From positions 107,523 through 171,522 of the forward strand of contig JAJZRU010000003.1 in the NCBI GenBank assembly GCA_021802555.1: a DNA stretch of 64,000 bases, written 5' to 3'. The stretch is from Pseudomonadota bacterium. Lineage in GTDB: Bacteria; Pseudomonadota; Gammaproteobacteria; Burkholderiales; Thiobacillaceae. A program made the translations under genes and the position numbers. Under the pieces are notes generated by a model, which did not search any database, was not told the DNA's origin, and saw only the letters and a program-made list of their open reading frames with translations. Positions 27,966-37,085 of the stretch are shown here, in pieces; positions within the stretch are counted from its first letter, which is position 1; every line of letters begins with the position of its first letter.

Positions 27966-28781
27966 ATGGCGATTTACGCGATCGGCGACGCGCAGGGCTG
28001 TCTGCAGCCCCTGTTGCAACTGCTGGAAAAAATCGAGTTCGATGCCCGCCGCGACCGCCTCTGGCTGGTCGGCGACCTGGTCAACCGCGGCCCGGAGTCG
28101 CTGCCCCTGCTGCGCTACGTGCGCGGGCTGGGAGACGCGGCCAGCATCGTGCTGGGCAACCACGACCTGCATCTGCTGGGGGTGGTGGCCGGCATACGCC
28201 CTCTGAGCGAGAGCGACACGCTTGCCGAAATCCTCGCCGCCCCCGACCACGACGAGCTCATAGCCTGGCTGCGCACCCGGCCGCTGGCCCATCACGAAGC
28301 CGGCTGGCTCATGGTGCATGCCGGGGTGCTGCCGGCCTGGAGCCTGGCCGACACCCTGCGTCTGGCCGGGGAGCTGGAGGCCATGCTGCGCAGTTCGGAC
28401 TGGCGGGAACGCATGGCAGACATCTTCGGCAGCCATCCCAATGCCTGGAGCGAAGCACTGAGCGGCACCGAGCGGCTGCGCGTCATCACCAACGTGCTCA
28501 CGCGCATGCGTTATCTGGCGCCCGACGCCAGCCTGGAATTCCACCACAAGGGGCCGCAGGCCCCGCCGCCTTATCGGCCGTGGTTCGAGCTGCCGGGGCG
28601 GCGCACGGCCCAGACCAACATCGTTTTCGGCCATTGGTCCGCGCTCGGCCTGGTCCAGCGCCCGCATCTGCTGGCGCTGGACACCGGCTGCCTGTGGGGC
28701 GGCAGGCTCAGCGCCGCGCGGCTCGACGACGGCAGGATCTTTCAGGTCGATTGTCCGGTTTTCCGCGCCGTCAAACGCTGA
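27966..28781 (+). CDS. apaH: Symmetrical diadenosine tetraphosphatase
   Basis: Metallophosphatase of 271 residues with the motif set IGDAQGC, LVGDLVNRGPESL and VLGNHDLHLL, followed by HAGVLPAWSL and HWSALGL. ApaH hydrolyses Ap4A to two ADP and also affects capped RNAs. It is convergent with mltA; a spacer of 25 bases separates the stops. Confidence 0.95.
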   Translation: MAIYAIGDAQGCLQPLLQLLEKIEFDARRDRLWLVGDLVNRGPESLPLLRYVRGLGDAASIVLGNHDLHLLGVVAGIRPLSESDTLAEILAAPDHDELIAWLRTRPLAHHEAGWLMVHAGVLPAWSLADTLRLAGELEAMLRSSDWRERMADIFGSHPNAWSEALSGTERLRVITNVLTRMRYLAPDASLEFHHKGPQAPPPYRPWFELPGRRTAQTNIVFGHWSALGLVQRPHLLALDTGCLWGGRLSAARLDDGRIFQVDCPVFRAVKR

Positions 28782-28806
28782 GCGGCCGCGCTGCGGACGG
28801 GGGTTT

Positions 28807-30036
28807 TTACTTGCCTGCCGACGCCTGGGGCGGGGCCGACGCCGGCGGCGCCGCATCCTTGGGCAGCAGCACCCACATCTGCCCGGCCTGCTTCATGCGC
28901 CCGGCCAGCTCGCCGGCCTCTTTGCCGGTGCCCCAGAAATAATCCGCCCGCACGCCGCCGCGGATGGCCCCGCCGGTGTCTTGCGCCAGCACCAGGCGGT
29001 CGAGCGGCGCATCGGAGTTCGGCTGTGTGGTAACGAGATAGACCGGCGCGCCCAGGGGCAGATAGCGCGCATCGACGGCAATGGAGCGCCGCGGCGTGAG
29101 CGGCACGCCGAGCGCGCCATAGGGGCCGGGAATGTCGTCCGGCAGGCGCTTGAAGAAGACATAGCTGGGGTTGCTGTCGAGCAATTCGGGCAACTTCTCG
29201 GGATGCTCCTCGCCCCAGCGCTTGATGTTCTGCATCGACATCTGGCTCAGGGGCAGCGCACCCCACTCGGCCAGCACGCGGCCGATGGCGCGGTAGGGGT
29301 AGCCGTTTTGTTCGGCATAGCCGATGTGGATTTTGCGCCCGTCGGGAAAGCGCACCCAGCCGGAGCCCTGGATCTGCAGGAAGAACAAATCCACGGCATT
29401 GTCCGCCCAGGCCAGCACGGGCGCCGGGAAGTCATTGCCATCGATCTGGGCGCGCGAGTAGTAGGGCACCACCTTGTTGCCCACCAGCCGCCCGCGCAGG
29501 CGCATGTGCTTGAGCTCCGGATAGACGCCGGCCAGGTCCACCACCAGGAGATTGTCCGGCGTGGCGTAGATGGGGTAGCGGGCGCGCGCCGTGGGGTGGT
29601 CGTCGCCGGCGATGACCGGCTCGTAATAGCCGGTGACGAGGCCCCGCGTGCTGCCGTCGCCATTGACGACCTGATAGGGCGTGAACCGGTCCTGGAAGAA
29701 TTCCGTCACCGCCGCATCGCTGTAGCCATCCACCTCGCGGGCGGCGCGGCACACCTCGGCCCATTCCGGGCGCGCGCCTAGGGCCGCGCAGGACTGCAGC
29801 AGGGCCGGCCAGGCGGCCGCGGGCGCCTCACCGGGCCAGTCCGGCAGTTGGTTCCATGGCACCTGCCGCAGGGTCGGCGGCGGCGCAGGAGGGGGGGTTG
29901 GCGCCGGAACTTTGGGACACACCGGGCATGCCGGGCAGGCTTGCTTAGGCGCCGGCGGCTTGGCCGGCGGCGCCGCGCAGGCGGCGAGGAACAGGAGCAG
30001 CGGCAGAGCGCGCCAGGCGCGCGAGGAAAGCGTCAT
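28807..30036 (-). CDS. mltA: Membrane-bound lytic murein transglycosylase A
   Basis: Lipoprotein of 409 residues. The signal peptide ends in the lipobox LAAC near residue 20, followed by a proline- and cysteine-rich linker (about 21-55). The MltA beta-barrel domain contains TRGLVTGYYEPVIAGD and QIQGSGWVRFPDGR; the 3D domain carries RSIAVDARYLPLGAP and the catalytic aspartate in LVLAQDTGGAIRG. It cleaves glycan strands from the outer-membrane side. The extra CPACPVCPK cysteines in the linker are unusual. Confidence 0.93.
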   Translation of the reverse strand: MTLSSRAWRALPLLLFLAACAAPPAKPPAPKQACPACPVCPKVPAPTPPPAPPPTLRQVPWNQLPDWPGEAPAAAWPALLQSCAALGARPEWAEVCRAAREVDGYSDAAVTEFFQDRFTPYQVVNGDGSTRGLVTGYYEPVIAGDDHPTARARYPIYATPDNLLVVDLAGVYPELKHMRLRGRLVGNKVVPYYSRAQIDGNDFPAPVLAWADNAVDLFFLQIQGSGWVRFPDGRKIHIGYAEQNGYPYRAIGRVLAEWGALPLSQMSMQNIKRWGEEHPEKLPELLDSNPSYVFFKRLPDDIPGPYGALGVPLTPRRSIAVDARYLPLGAPVYLVTTQPNSDAPLDRLVLAQDTGGAIRGGVRADYFWGTGKEAGELAGRMKQAGQMWVLLPKDAAPPASAPPQASAGK

Positions 30037-30050
30037 GCGACCGCGCCCGG

Positions 30051-30515
30051 TCAGTGCAATACCCGCGGCATGGAGAGGGTGAACTCGGGGATATCGGCGT
30101 CGAATTTCTGGCCGTCCTCCGCCACCATCTGGTAGCTGCCGCGCATGGTGCCCACGGGCGTGGAAATGGCCGTGCCGCTGGTGTATTCGAAGGATTCGCC
30201 GGGGCGCAGGAAGGGCTGCTCGCCTACCACGCCGAGGCCGCGCACTTCCTGGGTCTGCTGCTCGGAGTCGGTGATGATCCAGTGGCGCGAAATGAGCTGC
30301 GCGGCCGCCGTGCCCTGGTTGGCGATGTTGATCGTGTAGGCGAACACGTAGCGGTCGGCCACCGGATCGCTCTGCTCCGGAATATAGGCCGTATTAACGG
30401 TCACCTGGATGTCGTATTTCTTGCCTTCCGCCACGCTGGCGCTCCAGTGGATTTTGTCCGATTCTATCCCAAGCGGCGCGGGGCTCAAGGGCAATGCTGT
30501 TAAAATCCTACGCAT
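30051..30515 (-). CDS. apaG: ApaG (Co2+/Mg2+ efflux family) protein
   Basis: Fibronectin-III-like ApaG fold: [62 protein letters not shown] and [28 protein letters not shown]. About 154 residues from the ATG at 30515; the conserved part starts some 25 residues later, so the N-terminus may be shorter in reality, but no good start codon lies closer. The start is only 22 bases from the divergent rpe start. Function of the family is not firmly known. Confidence 0.9.
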   Translation of the reverse strand: MRRILTALPLSPAPLGIESDKIHWSASVAEGKKYDIQVTVNTAYIPEQSDPVADRYVFAYTINIANQGTAAAQLISRHWIITDSEQQTQEVRGLGVVGEQPFLRPGESFEYTSGTAISTPVGTMRGSYQMVAEDGQKFDADIPEFTLSMPRVLH

Positions 30516-30537
30516 TCCAAAATCTCCGGAGCCCGTC

Positions 30538-31227
30538 ATGAATTACCGCATTGCGCCCAGCATCCTGTCCGCCGACTTCGCCAAACTGGGCGAAGAGGTC
30601 GACAACGTGCTGAAAGCCGGTGCCGACATCGTCCATTTCGACGTGATGGACAACCACTACGTGCCCAACCTCACCATCGGGCCCTTGGTGTGCGAGGCGC
30701 TCAGGAAGCACGGCGTGACCGCGCCCATCGACGTGCACCTCATGGTGAAGCCGGTGGACCGCATCATTCCCGATTTCGCCAAAGCGGGCGCCAGCTACAT
30801 CACCTTCCACCCGGAAGCCTCCGAGCACGTCGACCGCACCATCGGCCTGATCCGCGACTCGGGTTGCAAGCCCGGCCTGGTGTTCAATCCCGCCACGCCG
30901 CTGCACGTGCTGGAATACGCTCTGGACAAGATCGACATGGTGCTTTTGATGAGCGTCAACCCCGGCTTCGGCGGGCAGAAGTTCATTCCCTATGTGCTGG
31001 ACAAGGCGCGCGAAGTGCGCCAGATGATCGAGGCCAGGGGGCTGAACGTCAGCCTGGAAATAGACGGCGGCGTAGGGCCGGGCAACATCGCCGAAGTGGC
31101 CCGTGCGGGCGTGGACACCTTCGTCGCCGGCTCGGCCGTGTTCGGCGCCGCCAAGGATTCCGACCCGCACCGCTACGATTCGATCATCGCCGCCCTGCGC
31201 ACGGAACTGGCCAAGGTTAAATCGTGA
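30538..31227 (+). CDS. rpe: Ribulose-phosphate 3-epimerase
   Basis: TIM-barrel enzyme of 229 residues: [73 protein letters not shown] and [12 protein letters not shown]. It interconverts ribulose-5-phosphate and xylulose-5-phosphate, serving both the pentose phosphate pathway and, here, the Calvin cycle that feeds the RuBisCO encoded 24 kb away. CCGGAG precedes the ATG. Its stop overlaps the GTG start of gph. Confidence 0.95.
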   Translation: MNYRIAPSILSADFAKLGEEVDNVLKAGADIVHFDVMDNHYVPNLTIGPLVCEALRKHGVTAPIDVHLMVKPVDRIIPDFAKAGASYITFHPEASEHVDRTIGLIRDSGCKPGLVFNPATPLHVLEYALDKIDMVLLMSVNPGFGGQKFIPYVLDKAREVRQMIEARGLNVSLEIDGGVGPGNIAEVARAGVDTFVAGSAVFGAAKDSDPHRYDSIIAALRTELAKVKS

Positions 31228-31317
31228 AGGGTGAAGGGAACGCACCTGCGGCGCTCAAGGGTGAAGGACAGGGGGAGAAAGATATATCCCTTCCCCCTTC
31301 CCGTTTCCCCCTTCCCG
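31224..31317. repeat. Palindromic G/A-rich and C/T-rich repeat at the rpe-gph junction
   Basis: Copies of GTGAAGGG/GGTGAAGG on one side face CCCTTCCCCCTTCCCG on the other, forming an imperfect inverted repeat of about 94 bases. A related palindrome lies between cbbL and cbbS (56617-56686). Here it is translated as the N-terminus of Gph. Confidence 0.7.
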
Positions 31318-31982
31318 TAAAAGCGGTCGTCATCGACCTTGATGGCACGCTGCTCAATACCGCGCCGGACCTGGCGCGCGCGGCGGAACTCATGATGGCC
31401 GAGCTGGGGCGGCCCTGCCCGAGCCCGGAGACCATCCGGACCTACATCGGCAACGGCGTCTCCCGTCTGGTCAAGCGCGTGCTCACCGGCGACATGGACG
31501 CCGAACCCGAGCCCGCCCTGTTCGAACGCGCCCTGTCCAGCTATCAGCGCCACTACGGCGCCCATGTGGCCGACCAGTCGCGCCCCTTTCCCGGCGTGGT
31601 GGAGGGGCTCAAGGCTTTCAAGGCGCGCGGCCTGCATGTGGCCTGCATCACCAACAAGGCGGCGCAGTTCACCCATCCGCTGCTCAAGCAGACCGGGTTG
31701 TTCGATTATTTCGAGCTGATCCTCTCCGGCGACACCCTGCCGAAGCGCAAGCCCGACCCCCTGCCGCTGCTGCACGCCTGCGAAGTGTTCAAGGTCAAGC
31801 CGGCCGAGCTGCTGCTCATCGGCGATTCGCTCAACGACACCCAGGCGGCGCGCGCCGCGGGCTGCCCGGTATTCTGCGTGCCCTATGGCTACAATCGCGG
31901 CCGTTCGGTGGCCGAACTGGATCTCGACGCCGTGGTGCAAAGCCTGGAAGACGCCGACCAACTGATCCGCAAGGCGGCCTGA
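31224..31982 (+). CDS. gph: Phosphoglycolate phosphatase with repeat-encoded N-terminus
   Basis: HAD phosphatase of 252 residues: nucleophile motif [15 protein letters not shown], cap domain, [16 protein letters not shown] and [17 protein letters not shown]. It removes phosphate from 2-phosphoglycolate, the toxic product of RuBisCO oxygenation. The conserved part begins at [10 protein letters not shown], but there is no ATG, GTG or TTG near it. The only in-frame start is the GTG overlapping the rpe stop (GTGA), so about 31 extra residues ([16 protein letters not shown]...) are encoded by a GGTGAAGG-type palindromic repeat. The extension looks disordered and charged. Confidence 0.93.
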   Translation: MKGEGNAPAALKGEGQGEKDISLPPSRFPLPVKAVVIDLDGTLLNTAPDLARAAELMMAELGRPCPSPETIRTYIGNGVSRLVKRVLTGDMDAEPEPALFERALSSYQRHYGAHVADQSRPFPGVVEGLKAFKARGLHVACITNKAAQFTHPLLKQTGLFDYFELILSGDTLPKRKPDPLPLLHACEVFKVKPAELLLIGDSLNDTQAARAAGCPVFCVPYGYNRGRSVAELDLDAVVQSLEDADQLIRKAA

Positions 31983-31983
31983 C

Positions 31984-32022
31984 ATGACGAGTTGCGTGAA
32001 AACGAAACGATGGTGCTGGTGA
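31984..32022 (+). CDS. trpL: Candidate trp leader peptide
   Basis: A 12-codon reading frame, [12 protein letters not shown], begins two bases after the gph stop and ends 52 bases before trpE. Two of its last three codons are tryptophan (TGG TGC TGG TGA), the hallmark of leader peptides that sense charged tRNA-Trp. GAAACG occurs twice (about 32004-32009 and 32021-32026) and can pair alternatively with CGTTTC (about 32036-32041), and GTGAAAA upstream can pair with TTTTCAC downstream. No clear T-run terminator follows, so the mechanism could differ from classical attenuation. No strong ribosome binding site was seen. Confidence 0.5.
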   Translation: MTSCVKTKRWCW

Positions 32023-32074
32023 AACGCGGCGTCTCCCGTTTCCCCATTTCCACTGTATTTTCACGGACTCGATC

Positions 32075-33547
32075 ATGACTGAACAGCAATTCCAGGAACT
32101 GGCCCGCCAGGGCCATACCCATATCCCGCTCGCGCGCACCCTGCCGGCGGACCTCGATACGCCGCTGTCGCTCTACCTCAAGCTCGCCAACGCGCCTTAC
32201 TCCTACCTGCTGGAATCGGTGGTCGGCGGCGAGCGCTTCGGACGCTATTCCATCATCGGCCTGCCGGCACGCACGGTGCTGCGCGCGCAGGGTTTGCGTA
32301 CCCAAGTGGAAACCGACGGCCAGGTGGTGGAAGAGGACCGGGGCAACCCGCTCGACTTTCTCGCGCGCTACCAGGCGCGCTTCAAGGCCGCGCCGGCCGA
32401 GGGGCTGGCGCGCTTCGTCGGCGGCCTGAACGGCATTTTCGGCTACGACACCGTGCGCTACATCGAAAAACGCCTGGCGCACACGCAAAAGCGCGACGTG
32501 CTCAAGGTGCCGGACATTCTGCTCTTGCTCACCACCGAGCTTGCCGTGGTGGACAACCTGACCGGCAAGGTCACCCTGCTGGTGTATGCCGAGCCCGGCG
32601 CGCCCGGCGCCTGCGCCGCGGCGCACCAGCGCCTGGACGAACTCACCCGCAAGGTGCTCATGGGCCTGACGCCGCCGGTGGAGACGCCCAGCGCGCCGGC
32701 CGAGCCGGTATCGGAATTCGGCGAGGCCAACTACAAGGCCGCCGTGGCGAAGGCCAAGGACTACATCGCCGCCGGCGACATCATGCAGGTGGTGCTCTCG
32801 CACCGCATGTCGCGCCCCTACGCCGGCTCGCCGCTCGCGCTGTACCGCAGCCTGCGCAGCCTCAATCCTTCGCCCTACATGTTCTATTACGACATGGGCG
32901 ACTTCCATGTGGTGGGTGCCTCGCCCGAGATCCTGGTGCGCCTGGAAGGCGACCTGGTCACCCTGCGCCCCATCGCCGGCACCCGGCCGCGCGGCGCCAC
33001 GCGCGAGGAGGATCTGGCGCTGGAGCGGGATCTGCTGGCCGATCCCAAGGAGCTGGCCGAGCACCTGCAGTTGCTCGATCTGGGCCGCAACGACGTCGGC
33101 CGCGTGGCGCAGACCGGCAGTGTGCGCGTCACGGAAAAAATGACCATCGAGCGTTATTCTCACGTCATGCACATCGTCTCCAACGTCGAAGGCCGCCTCA
33201 AGCCCGGTCTGTCCAACCTTGACGTGCTCAGGGCGACCTTCCCCGCCGGCACGGTGTCGGGCGCGCCCAAGGTGCGGGCCATGGAAATCATCGACGAGCT
33301 GGAGCCCACCAAGCGCGGCGTCTATGCCGGCGCGGTGGGGTATCTGTCGTTCAACGGCGACATGGACCTGGCCATTGCCATCCGCACCGCGGTCATCAAG
33401 GACCGGATGCTGCATGTGCAGGCCGGCGGCGGCCTGGTGGCGGATTCTGTACCGGAAAACGAGTGGCTGGAGGCGCGCAACAAAGCGCGCGCCGTGGTGC
33501 GCGCCGCCGAACTGGCGCAAACGCCCCCCGAAATGCCCCACGCCTGA
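32075..33547 (+). CDS. trpE: Anthranilate synthase component I
   Basis: Protein of 490 residues. The N-terminal regulatory part contains the LLES motif ([18 protein letters not shown]) associated with tryptophan feedback inhibition. The catalytic part has [36 protein letters not shown], and [17 protein letters not shown]. With TrpG it converts chorismate and glutamine to anthranilate. Preceded by gph and a candidate leader peptide; ten bases separate it from trpG. Confidence 0.96.
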   Translation: MTEQQFQELARQGHTHIPLARTLPADLDTPLSLYLKLANAPYSYLLESVVGGERFGRYSIIGLPARTVLRAQGLRTQVETDGQVVEEDRGNPLDFLARYQARFKAAPAEGLARFVGGLNGIFGYDTVRYIEKRLAHTQKRDVLKVPDILLLLTTELAVVDNLTGKVTLLVYAEPGAPGACAAAHQRLDELTRKVLMGLTPPVETPSAPAEPVSEFGEANYKAAVAKAKDYIAAGDIMQVVLSHRMSRPYAGSPLALYRSLRSLNPSPYMFYYDMGDFHVVGASPEILVRLEGDLVTLRPIAGTRPRGATREEDLALERDLLADPKELAEHLQLLDLGRNDVGRVAQTGSVRVTEKMTIERYSHVMHIVSNVEGRLKPGLSNLDVLRATFPAGTVSGAPKVRAMEIIDELEPTKRGVYAGAVGYLSFNGDMDLAIAIRTAVIKDRMLHVQAGGGLVADSVPENEWLEARNKARAVVRAAELAQTPPEMPHA

Positions 33548-33556
33548 GGTGCCGCC

Positions 33557-34126
33557 ATGCTTTTGATGATCGACAATTACGACAGCTTCACCTACAACCT
33601 GGTGCAGTACTTCGGCGAACTGGGTGCGGACGTGAAGGTGGTGCGCAACGACGAGATCGACTTGGCCGCCGTGGCGGCGCTCAAGCCCGAGCGTATCGTC
33701 ATCTCCCCCGGCCCCTGCACGCCCAACGAAGCGGGCATCTCCGTGCCGCTGATCCGCGAATTCGCCGGCAAGGTGCCGCTGCTGGGCGTGTGCCTGGGCC
33801 ACCAAAGCATCGGCCAGGCCTACGGCGGACATATCGTGCGCGCCAAGACGCTCATGCACGGCAAGACCTCGCTGGTGCACCACACCGGCCAAGGCGTGTT
33901 CCGCGGCCTGCCCGATCCCTTCACCGCGACGCGCTACCACTCGCTGGTGATCGAGCGCGAGACGCTGCCCGACTGCCTGGAAATCACTGCCTGGACGGAT
34001 GACGGCGAAATCATGGGCGTGCGCCACAAGACGCTCGCCGTGGAAGGCGTGCAGTTCCATCCCGAGTCCATCCTCACCGAGCACGGCCACGACCTGCTGC
34101 GCAATTTCCTGGAGCAGAAGGCATGA
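33557..34126 (+). CDS. trpG: Anthranilate synthase component II (glutamine amidotransferase)
   Basis: Class I amidotransferase of 189 residues: [19 protein letters not shown], nucleophile Cys79 in [17 protein letters not shown], and the His-Glu pair in [14 protein letters not shown]. Supplies ammonia to TrpE and possibly also to aminodeoxychorismate synthase, since no separate pabA is visible here. Overlaps trpD by four bases. Confidence 0.96.
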   Translation: MLLMIDNYDSFTYNLVQYFGELGADVKVVRNDEIDLAAVAALKPERIVISPGPCTPNEAGISVPLIREFAGKVPLLGVCLGHQSIGQAYGGHIVRAKTLMHGKTSLVHHTGQGVFRGLPDPFTATRYHSLVIERETLPDCLEITAWTDDGEIMGVRHKTLAVEGVQFHPESILTEHGHDLLRNFLEQKA

Positions 34127-35151
34127 TCACGCCGCAGGAAGCGCTCGCCCGCACCATCGAGCACCGCGAAATCTTCTTCGACGAAATGCTCTCCCTCATG
34201 CGCCAGATCATGGCCGGCGAGGTGAGCCCGGTGATGACCGCCGCCATCCTCACCGGCCTCAGGGTGAAGAAAGAGACGGTGGGCGAAATCAGCGCCGCCG
34301 CCCAAGTCATGCGCGAACTGGCCACCCGGGTCGTGGTGCCCGGACCGCAAGACCATTTCGTTGACATCGTCGGCACCGGCGGCGACAACGCCCACACCTT
34401 CAACATCTCCACTGCCAGCATGTTCGTGGCCGCCGCTTGCGGGGCCAAGGTGGCCAAGCACGGCAACCGCAGCGTGTCCTCCAAGTCCGGCAGCGCCGAC
34501 GTGCTGGAAGCGCTGGGCGCGCGCATCGACCTGGAACCGGCGCAAGTGGCCGCCTGCATCGCCGCCACCGGTGCGGGCTTCATGTTCGCCCCGCGCCACC
34601 ATGCGGCCATGAAGAACGTCGCGCCGGTGCGCAAGGAAATGGGCGTGCGCACGCTGTTCAACATCCTCGGCCCGCTCACCAATCCGGCCGGCGCACCCAA
34701 CCAGCTGCTCGGCGTATTCCATCCCGACCTGGTGGGCATACTCGTGCGCGTGCTGCAGCGCCTGGGTTCGCAGCACGTGCTGGTGGTGCACGGCCGCGAC
34801 GGCATGGACGAAATCTCCCTGGGCGCCGCCACCCTGGTGGGCGAGCTGGTAGACGGCGAAGTGCGCGAATACGAAATCCATCCCGAGGACTACGGCCTGG
34901 CCATGGCCTCCACCCGCCGGCTGCGCGTGGCCGATGCCACGGAATCCAAGGCCATGCTGCTGGCCGTGCTGGACAACGTCCCCGGTCCGGCGCGCGACAT
35001 CGTCATTTTGAACAGCGGTGCCGCCCTTTACGCCGCCAACCTGGTCGATTCCATCGCCGACGGCGTGGCGCGGGCGCGCGCAGCCGTCGAGTCGGGCGCG
35101 GCGCGCGCCAAGCTGGACGAGTTCGTGAACTTTACCCGGCAGGCCGGCTGA
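34123..35151 (+). CDS. trpD: Anthranilate phosphoribosyltransferase
   Basis: Protein of 342 residues with the PRPP-binding [39 protein letters not shown] and the anthranilate-site [36 protein letters not shown]. Transfers phosphoribose to anthranilate. Its stop codon shares one base with the trpC start (TGATG). Confidence 0.96.
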   Translation: MITPQEALARTIEHREIFFDEMLSLMRQIMAGEVSPVMTAAILTGLRVKKETVGEISAAAQVMRELATRVVVPGPQDHFVDIVGTGGDNAHTFNISTASMFVAAACGAKVAKHGNRSVSSKSGSADVLEALGARIDLEPAQVAACIAATGAGFMFAPRHHAAMKNVAPVRKEMGVRTLFNILGPLTNPAGAPNQLLGVFHPDLVGILVRVLQRLGSQHVLVVHGRDGMDEISLGAATLVGELVDGEVREYEIHPEDYGLAMASTRRLRVADATESKAMLLAVLDNVPGPARDIVILNSGAALYAANLVDSIADGVARARAAVESGAARAKLDEFVNFTRQAG

Positions 35152-35939
35152 TGGCGGACATCCTGCAGAAGATCCTCGCCACCAAGCGCGAGGAAGTGGC
35201 CGCCGCCCAGGCGCGCGTCCCGCTGCCCGAGATGCGCGCGCGCGCGCTGGCCGCCGCCGCGCCGCGGGATTTCGCCGCCGCCCTGCGCGGCAAGATCGCC
35301 GCCGGGAATGCGGCCGTGATCGCCGAAATCAAAAAGGCCAGCCCCAGCCGCGGCGTGCTGCGTGCGGATTTCCGTCCCGCCGACATCGCCGCCGGCTACG
35401 AACGCGGCGGCGCGGCCTGCCTGTCGGTGCTCACCGATGCGCAGTATTTCCAGGGCAGCGCGGAGTTCTTGCAGCAGGCGCGCGCGGCCTGTGCGCTGCC
35501 GGTGCTGCGCAAGGATTTCATTATCGACCCCTACCAGGTCTATGAAGCGCGCGCCATGGGGGCGGACTGCATCCTGCTGATCGTCGCCGCCCTGGACCTG
35601 GAGACCATGCAAAAGCTGGAGGGCCTGGCATTTGATCTGGGCATGGCGGTGCTGGTGGAATCCCACGACGACGCCGAGCTGGCGCTGGCCCTGCAGCTCA
35701 AAACGCCGCTCCAAGGCATCAACAACCGCAACCTCAAGACCTTCGAGGTCGGCCTGCAGACCACGCTGGATTTGCTCCCGCGCATCCCGCCGGAGCATCT
35801 GGTCATCACCGAATCCGGCATCCTTGAGCCCGCCGACGTCGCGCGCATGCGGCGCAACGGCGTGTATGCCTTCCTGGTGGGGGAGGCCTTCATGCGCGCG
35901 CCCGATCCGGGGCAGGCGCTGGCCTCCCTGTTCGCTTGA
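35151..35939 (+). CDS. trpC: Indole-3-glycerol phosphate synthase
   Basis: TIM barrel of 262 residues: [80 protein letters not shown] and [12 protein letters not shown]. Converts CdRP to indole-3-glycerol phosphate. The last 50 bases overlap antisense with the end of the DoxX-family gene. trpF, trpB and trpA are not in the window, consistent with the split trp organisation of betaproteobacteria. Confidence 0.96.
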   Translation: MADILQKILATKREEVAAAQARVPLPEMRARALAAAAPRDFAAALRGKIAAGNAAVIAEIKKASPSRGVLRADFRPADIAAGYERGGAACLSVLTDAQYFQGSAEFLQQARAACALPVLRKDFIIDPYQVYEARAMGADCILLIVAALDLETMQKLEGLAFDLGMAVLVESHDDAELALALQLKTPLQGINNRNLKTFEVGLQTTLDLLPRIPPEHLVITESGILEPADVARMRRNGVYAFLVGEAFMRAPDPGQALASLFA

Positions 35940-36432
35940 AGTCGCAGCTCGCCGCAGCGCAGCGGCGGCGGACGAGTTCGCCCAGCGACCATTTACCCGG
36001 CCCCCACAGCGCCACCATGGCCAGCAGGCAGGCCCACAGGACGTGGTGCAGAATGCCGGCCGGCTGCAAGGCGTAGTAATAAGAGCCCAGGGCGACGGCG
36101 TTCACCACCGTCAGGCCCAGGGCGGCAAAGCGGCCGAACAGGCCCAGCGCCAGCAAAGGCGGCAGCAGCACCTCTCCGACCGTGCCCAACACCGCGGCCG
36201 CATCCGGCGGCAGCAGGGGAACATGGAATTCATTTTGGTAGAGCCACAGCGTGCCCTCCCAACTGCGCAGGCTTTCCAGCCCGGACAGGATGAAGACGTA
36301 GGCGACATACAGGCGCGCCGCGAGCAGGGCGGGCGCCTGCAGCCAGTCGAGTGCCGCGACCAGCGCGAGCCAACCCCGCCGCAGCGCGGCGCCGCCCCGG
36401 CATGCGGCCCCCTGGAGTTTGAAAGTGTTCAT
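35890..36432 (-). CDS. DoxX family membrane protein
   Basis: Protein of 180 residues from the ATG giving [14 protein letters not shown]. Four hydrophobic segments (about residues 37-57, 75-100, 103-121, 126-146) and the [20 protein letters not shown] start are typical of DoxX-like proteins. It lies 50 bases downstream of the DUF2282 gene on the same strand; DoxX proteins are common partners in bufferin-type operons. Its 3' end overlaps trpC by 50 bases on the opposite strand. A hairpin lies just before its ribosome binding site (GAGGAG). Confidence 0.8.
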   Translation of the reverse strand: MNTFKLQGAACRGGAALRRGWLALVAALDWLQAPALLAARLYVAYVFILSGLESLRSWEGTLWLYQNEFHVPLLPPDAAAVLGTVGEVLLPPLLALGLFGRFAALGLTVVNAVALGSYYYALQPAGILHHVLWACLLAMVALWGPGKWSLGELVRRRCAAASCDFKRTGRPAPAPDRARA

Positions 36433-36447
36433 GATCGACTCCTCGTA

Positions 36448-36474
36448 GGCCGGCGGGGTCACGCCCCGCCGGCC
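36448..36474 (-). promoter_or_regulatory. Intercistronic hairpin between DUF2282 and DoxX genes
   Basis: Perfect 11-bp GC inverted repeat (GGCCGGCGGGG and CCCCGCCGGCC) around a five-base loop, placed between the stop of the DUF2282 gene and the DoxX ribosome binding site. Without a T-run it is more likely an mRNA-stabilising or translation-tuning element than a terminator. Confidence 0.6.
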
Positions 36475-36481
36475 GGGGTCA

Positions 36482-36808
36482 TCAGGAATTGCGCTTCATC
36501 ATGCTTTCTTCGAAGGCTTTCACCTTGGCAGGGTCCTTGAGCAAAGCCTTGGCCTGCTCCATGTTCAGGCCGCCCATTTTCTGGCAAGTGCCTGCCGCCT
36601 CGACCCTGAAATCGCCCGGGTCGTAGCTCACCGTGCTCTGGCCCTTGCAGGAATGCAGCCCGGAAATCCCGGCGCAGTCGTTCTGCCCCGCTTTGGCGAC
36701 GCCGAAACATTTTTCCGCGCCTGCTGCCTGGCTGGCCGGCGCCGCGGCGAGCACGCCCAGGGCGAGCAGGGAAGCGGCGGCGGATTTGATGAAATCACGT
36801 TTGTCCAT
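36482..36808 (-). CDS. DUF2282 (bufferin-type, BufA-like) secreted small protein
   Basis: Protein of 108 residues: an N-terminal signal peptide ([29 protein letters not shown], cleaved near AGA) and a short mature domain with four cysteines in [21 protein letters not shown] and GTCQKMGG. This arrangement matches DUF2282 proteins, some of which are now known as bufferins, ribosomally made peptides whose cysteines are modified to bind copper. The C-terminal 30 residues ([28 protein letters not shown]) form an additional helical tail. The usual modifying enzyme genes (DUF692-type bufB and bufC) are not adjacent; only DoxX follows. Confidence 0.8.
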   Translation of the reverse strand: MDKRDFIKSAAASLLALGVLAAAPASQAAGAEKCFGVAKAGQNDCAGISGLHSCKGQSTVSYDPGDFRVEAAGTCQKMGGLNMEQAKALLKDPAKVKAFEESMMKRNS

Positions 36809-37085
36809 GATGGTCTCCTGTTGAGAAAATATGCTGTAGAAAACTCCTGACAGCCCCGATGGAGCCGCGCCAGGTGCTGCGTTGGTCGGGCGGCGCCGTG
36901 CATCCTTACAGCCGCGCCGAAGACGATTTTCGCTCATGCGCTACCGGCGCCGTACATTCTGCCGTTACCATCTCGAAAAAATTCAGGAAAAATTCGCCCC
37001 CGTCCATGGCCGCCCCCGCTTTTCCCTGCCTACCCGGCCGCCAGCGGCGTCCGGGTGTCCGCTGTCTCTTCCCGGCCGACGACAG

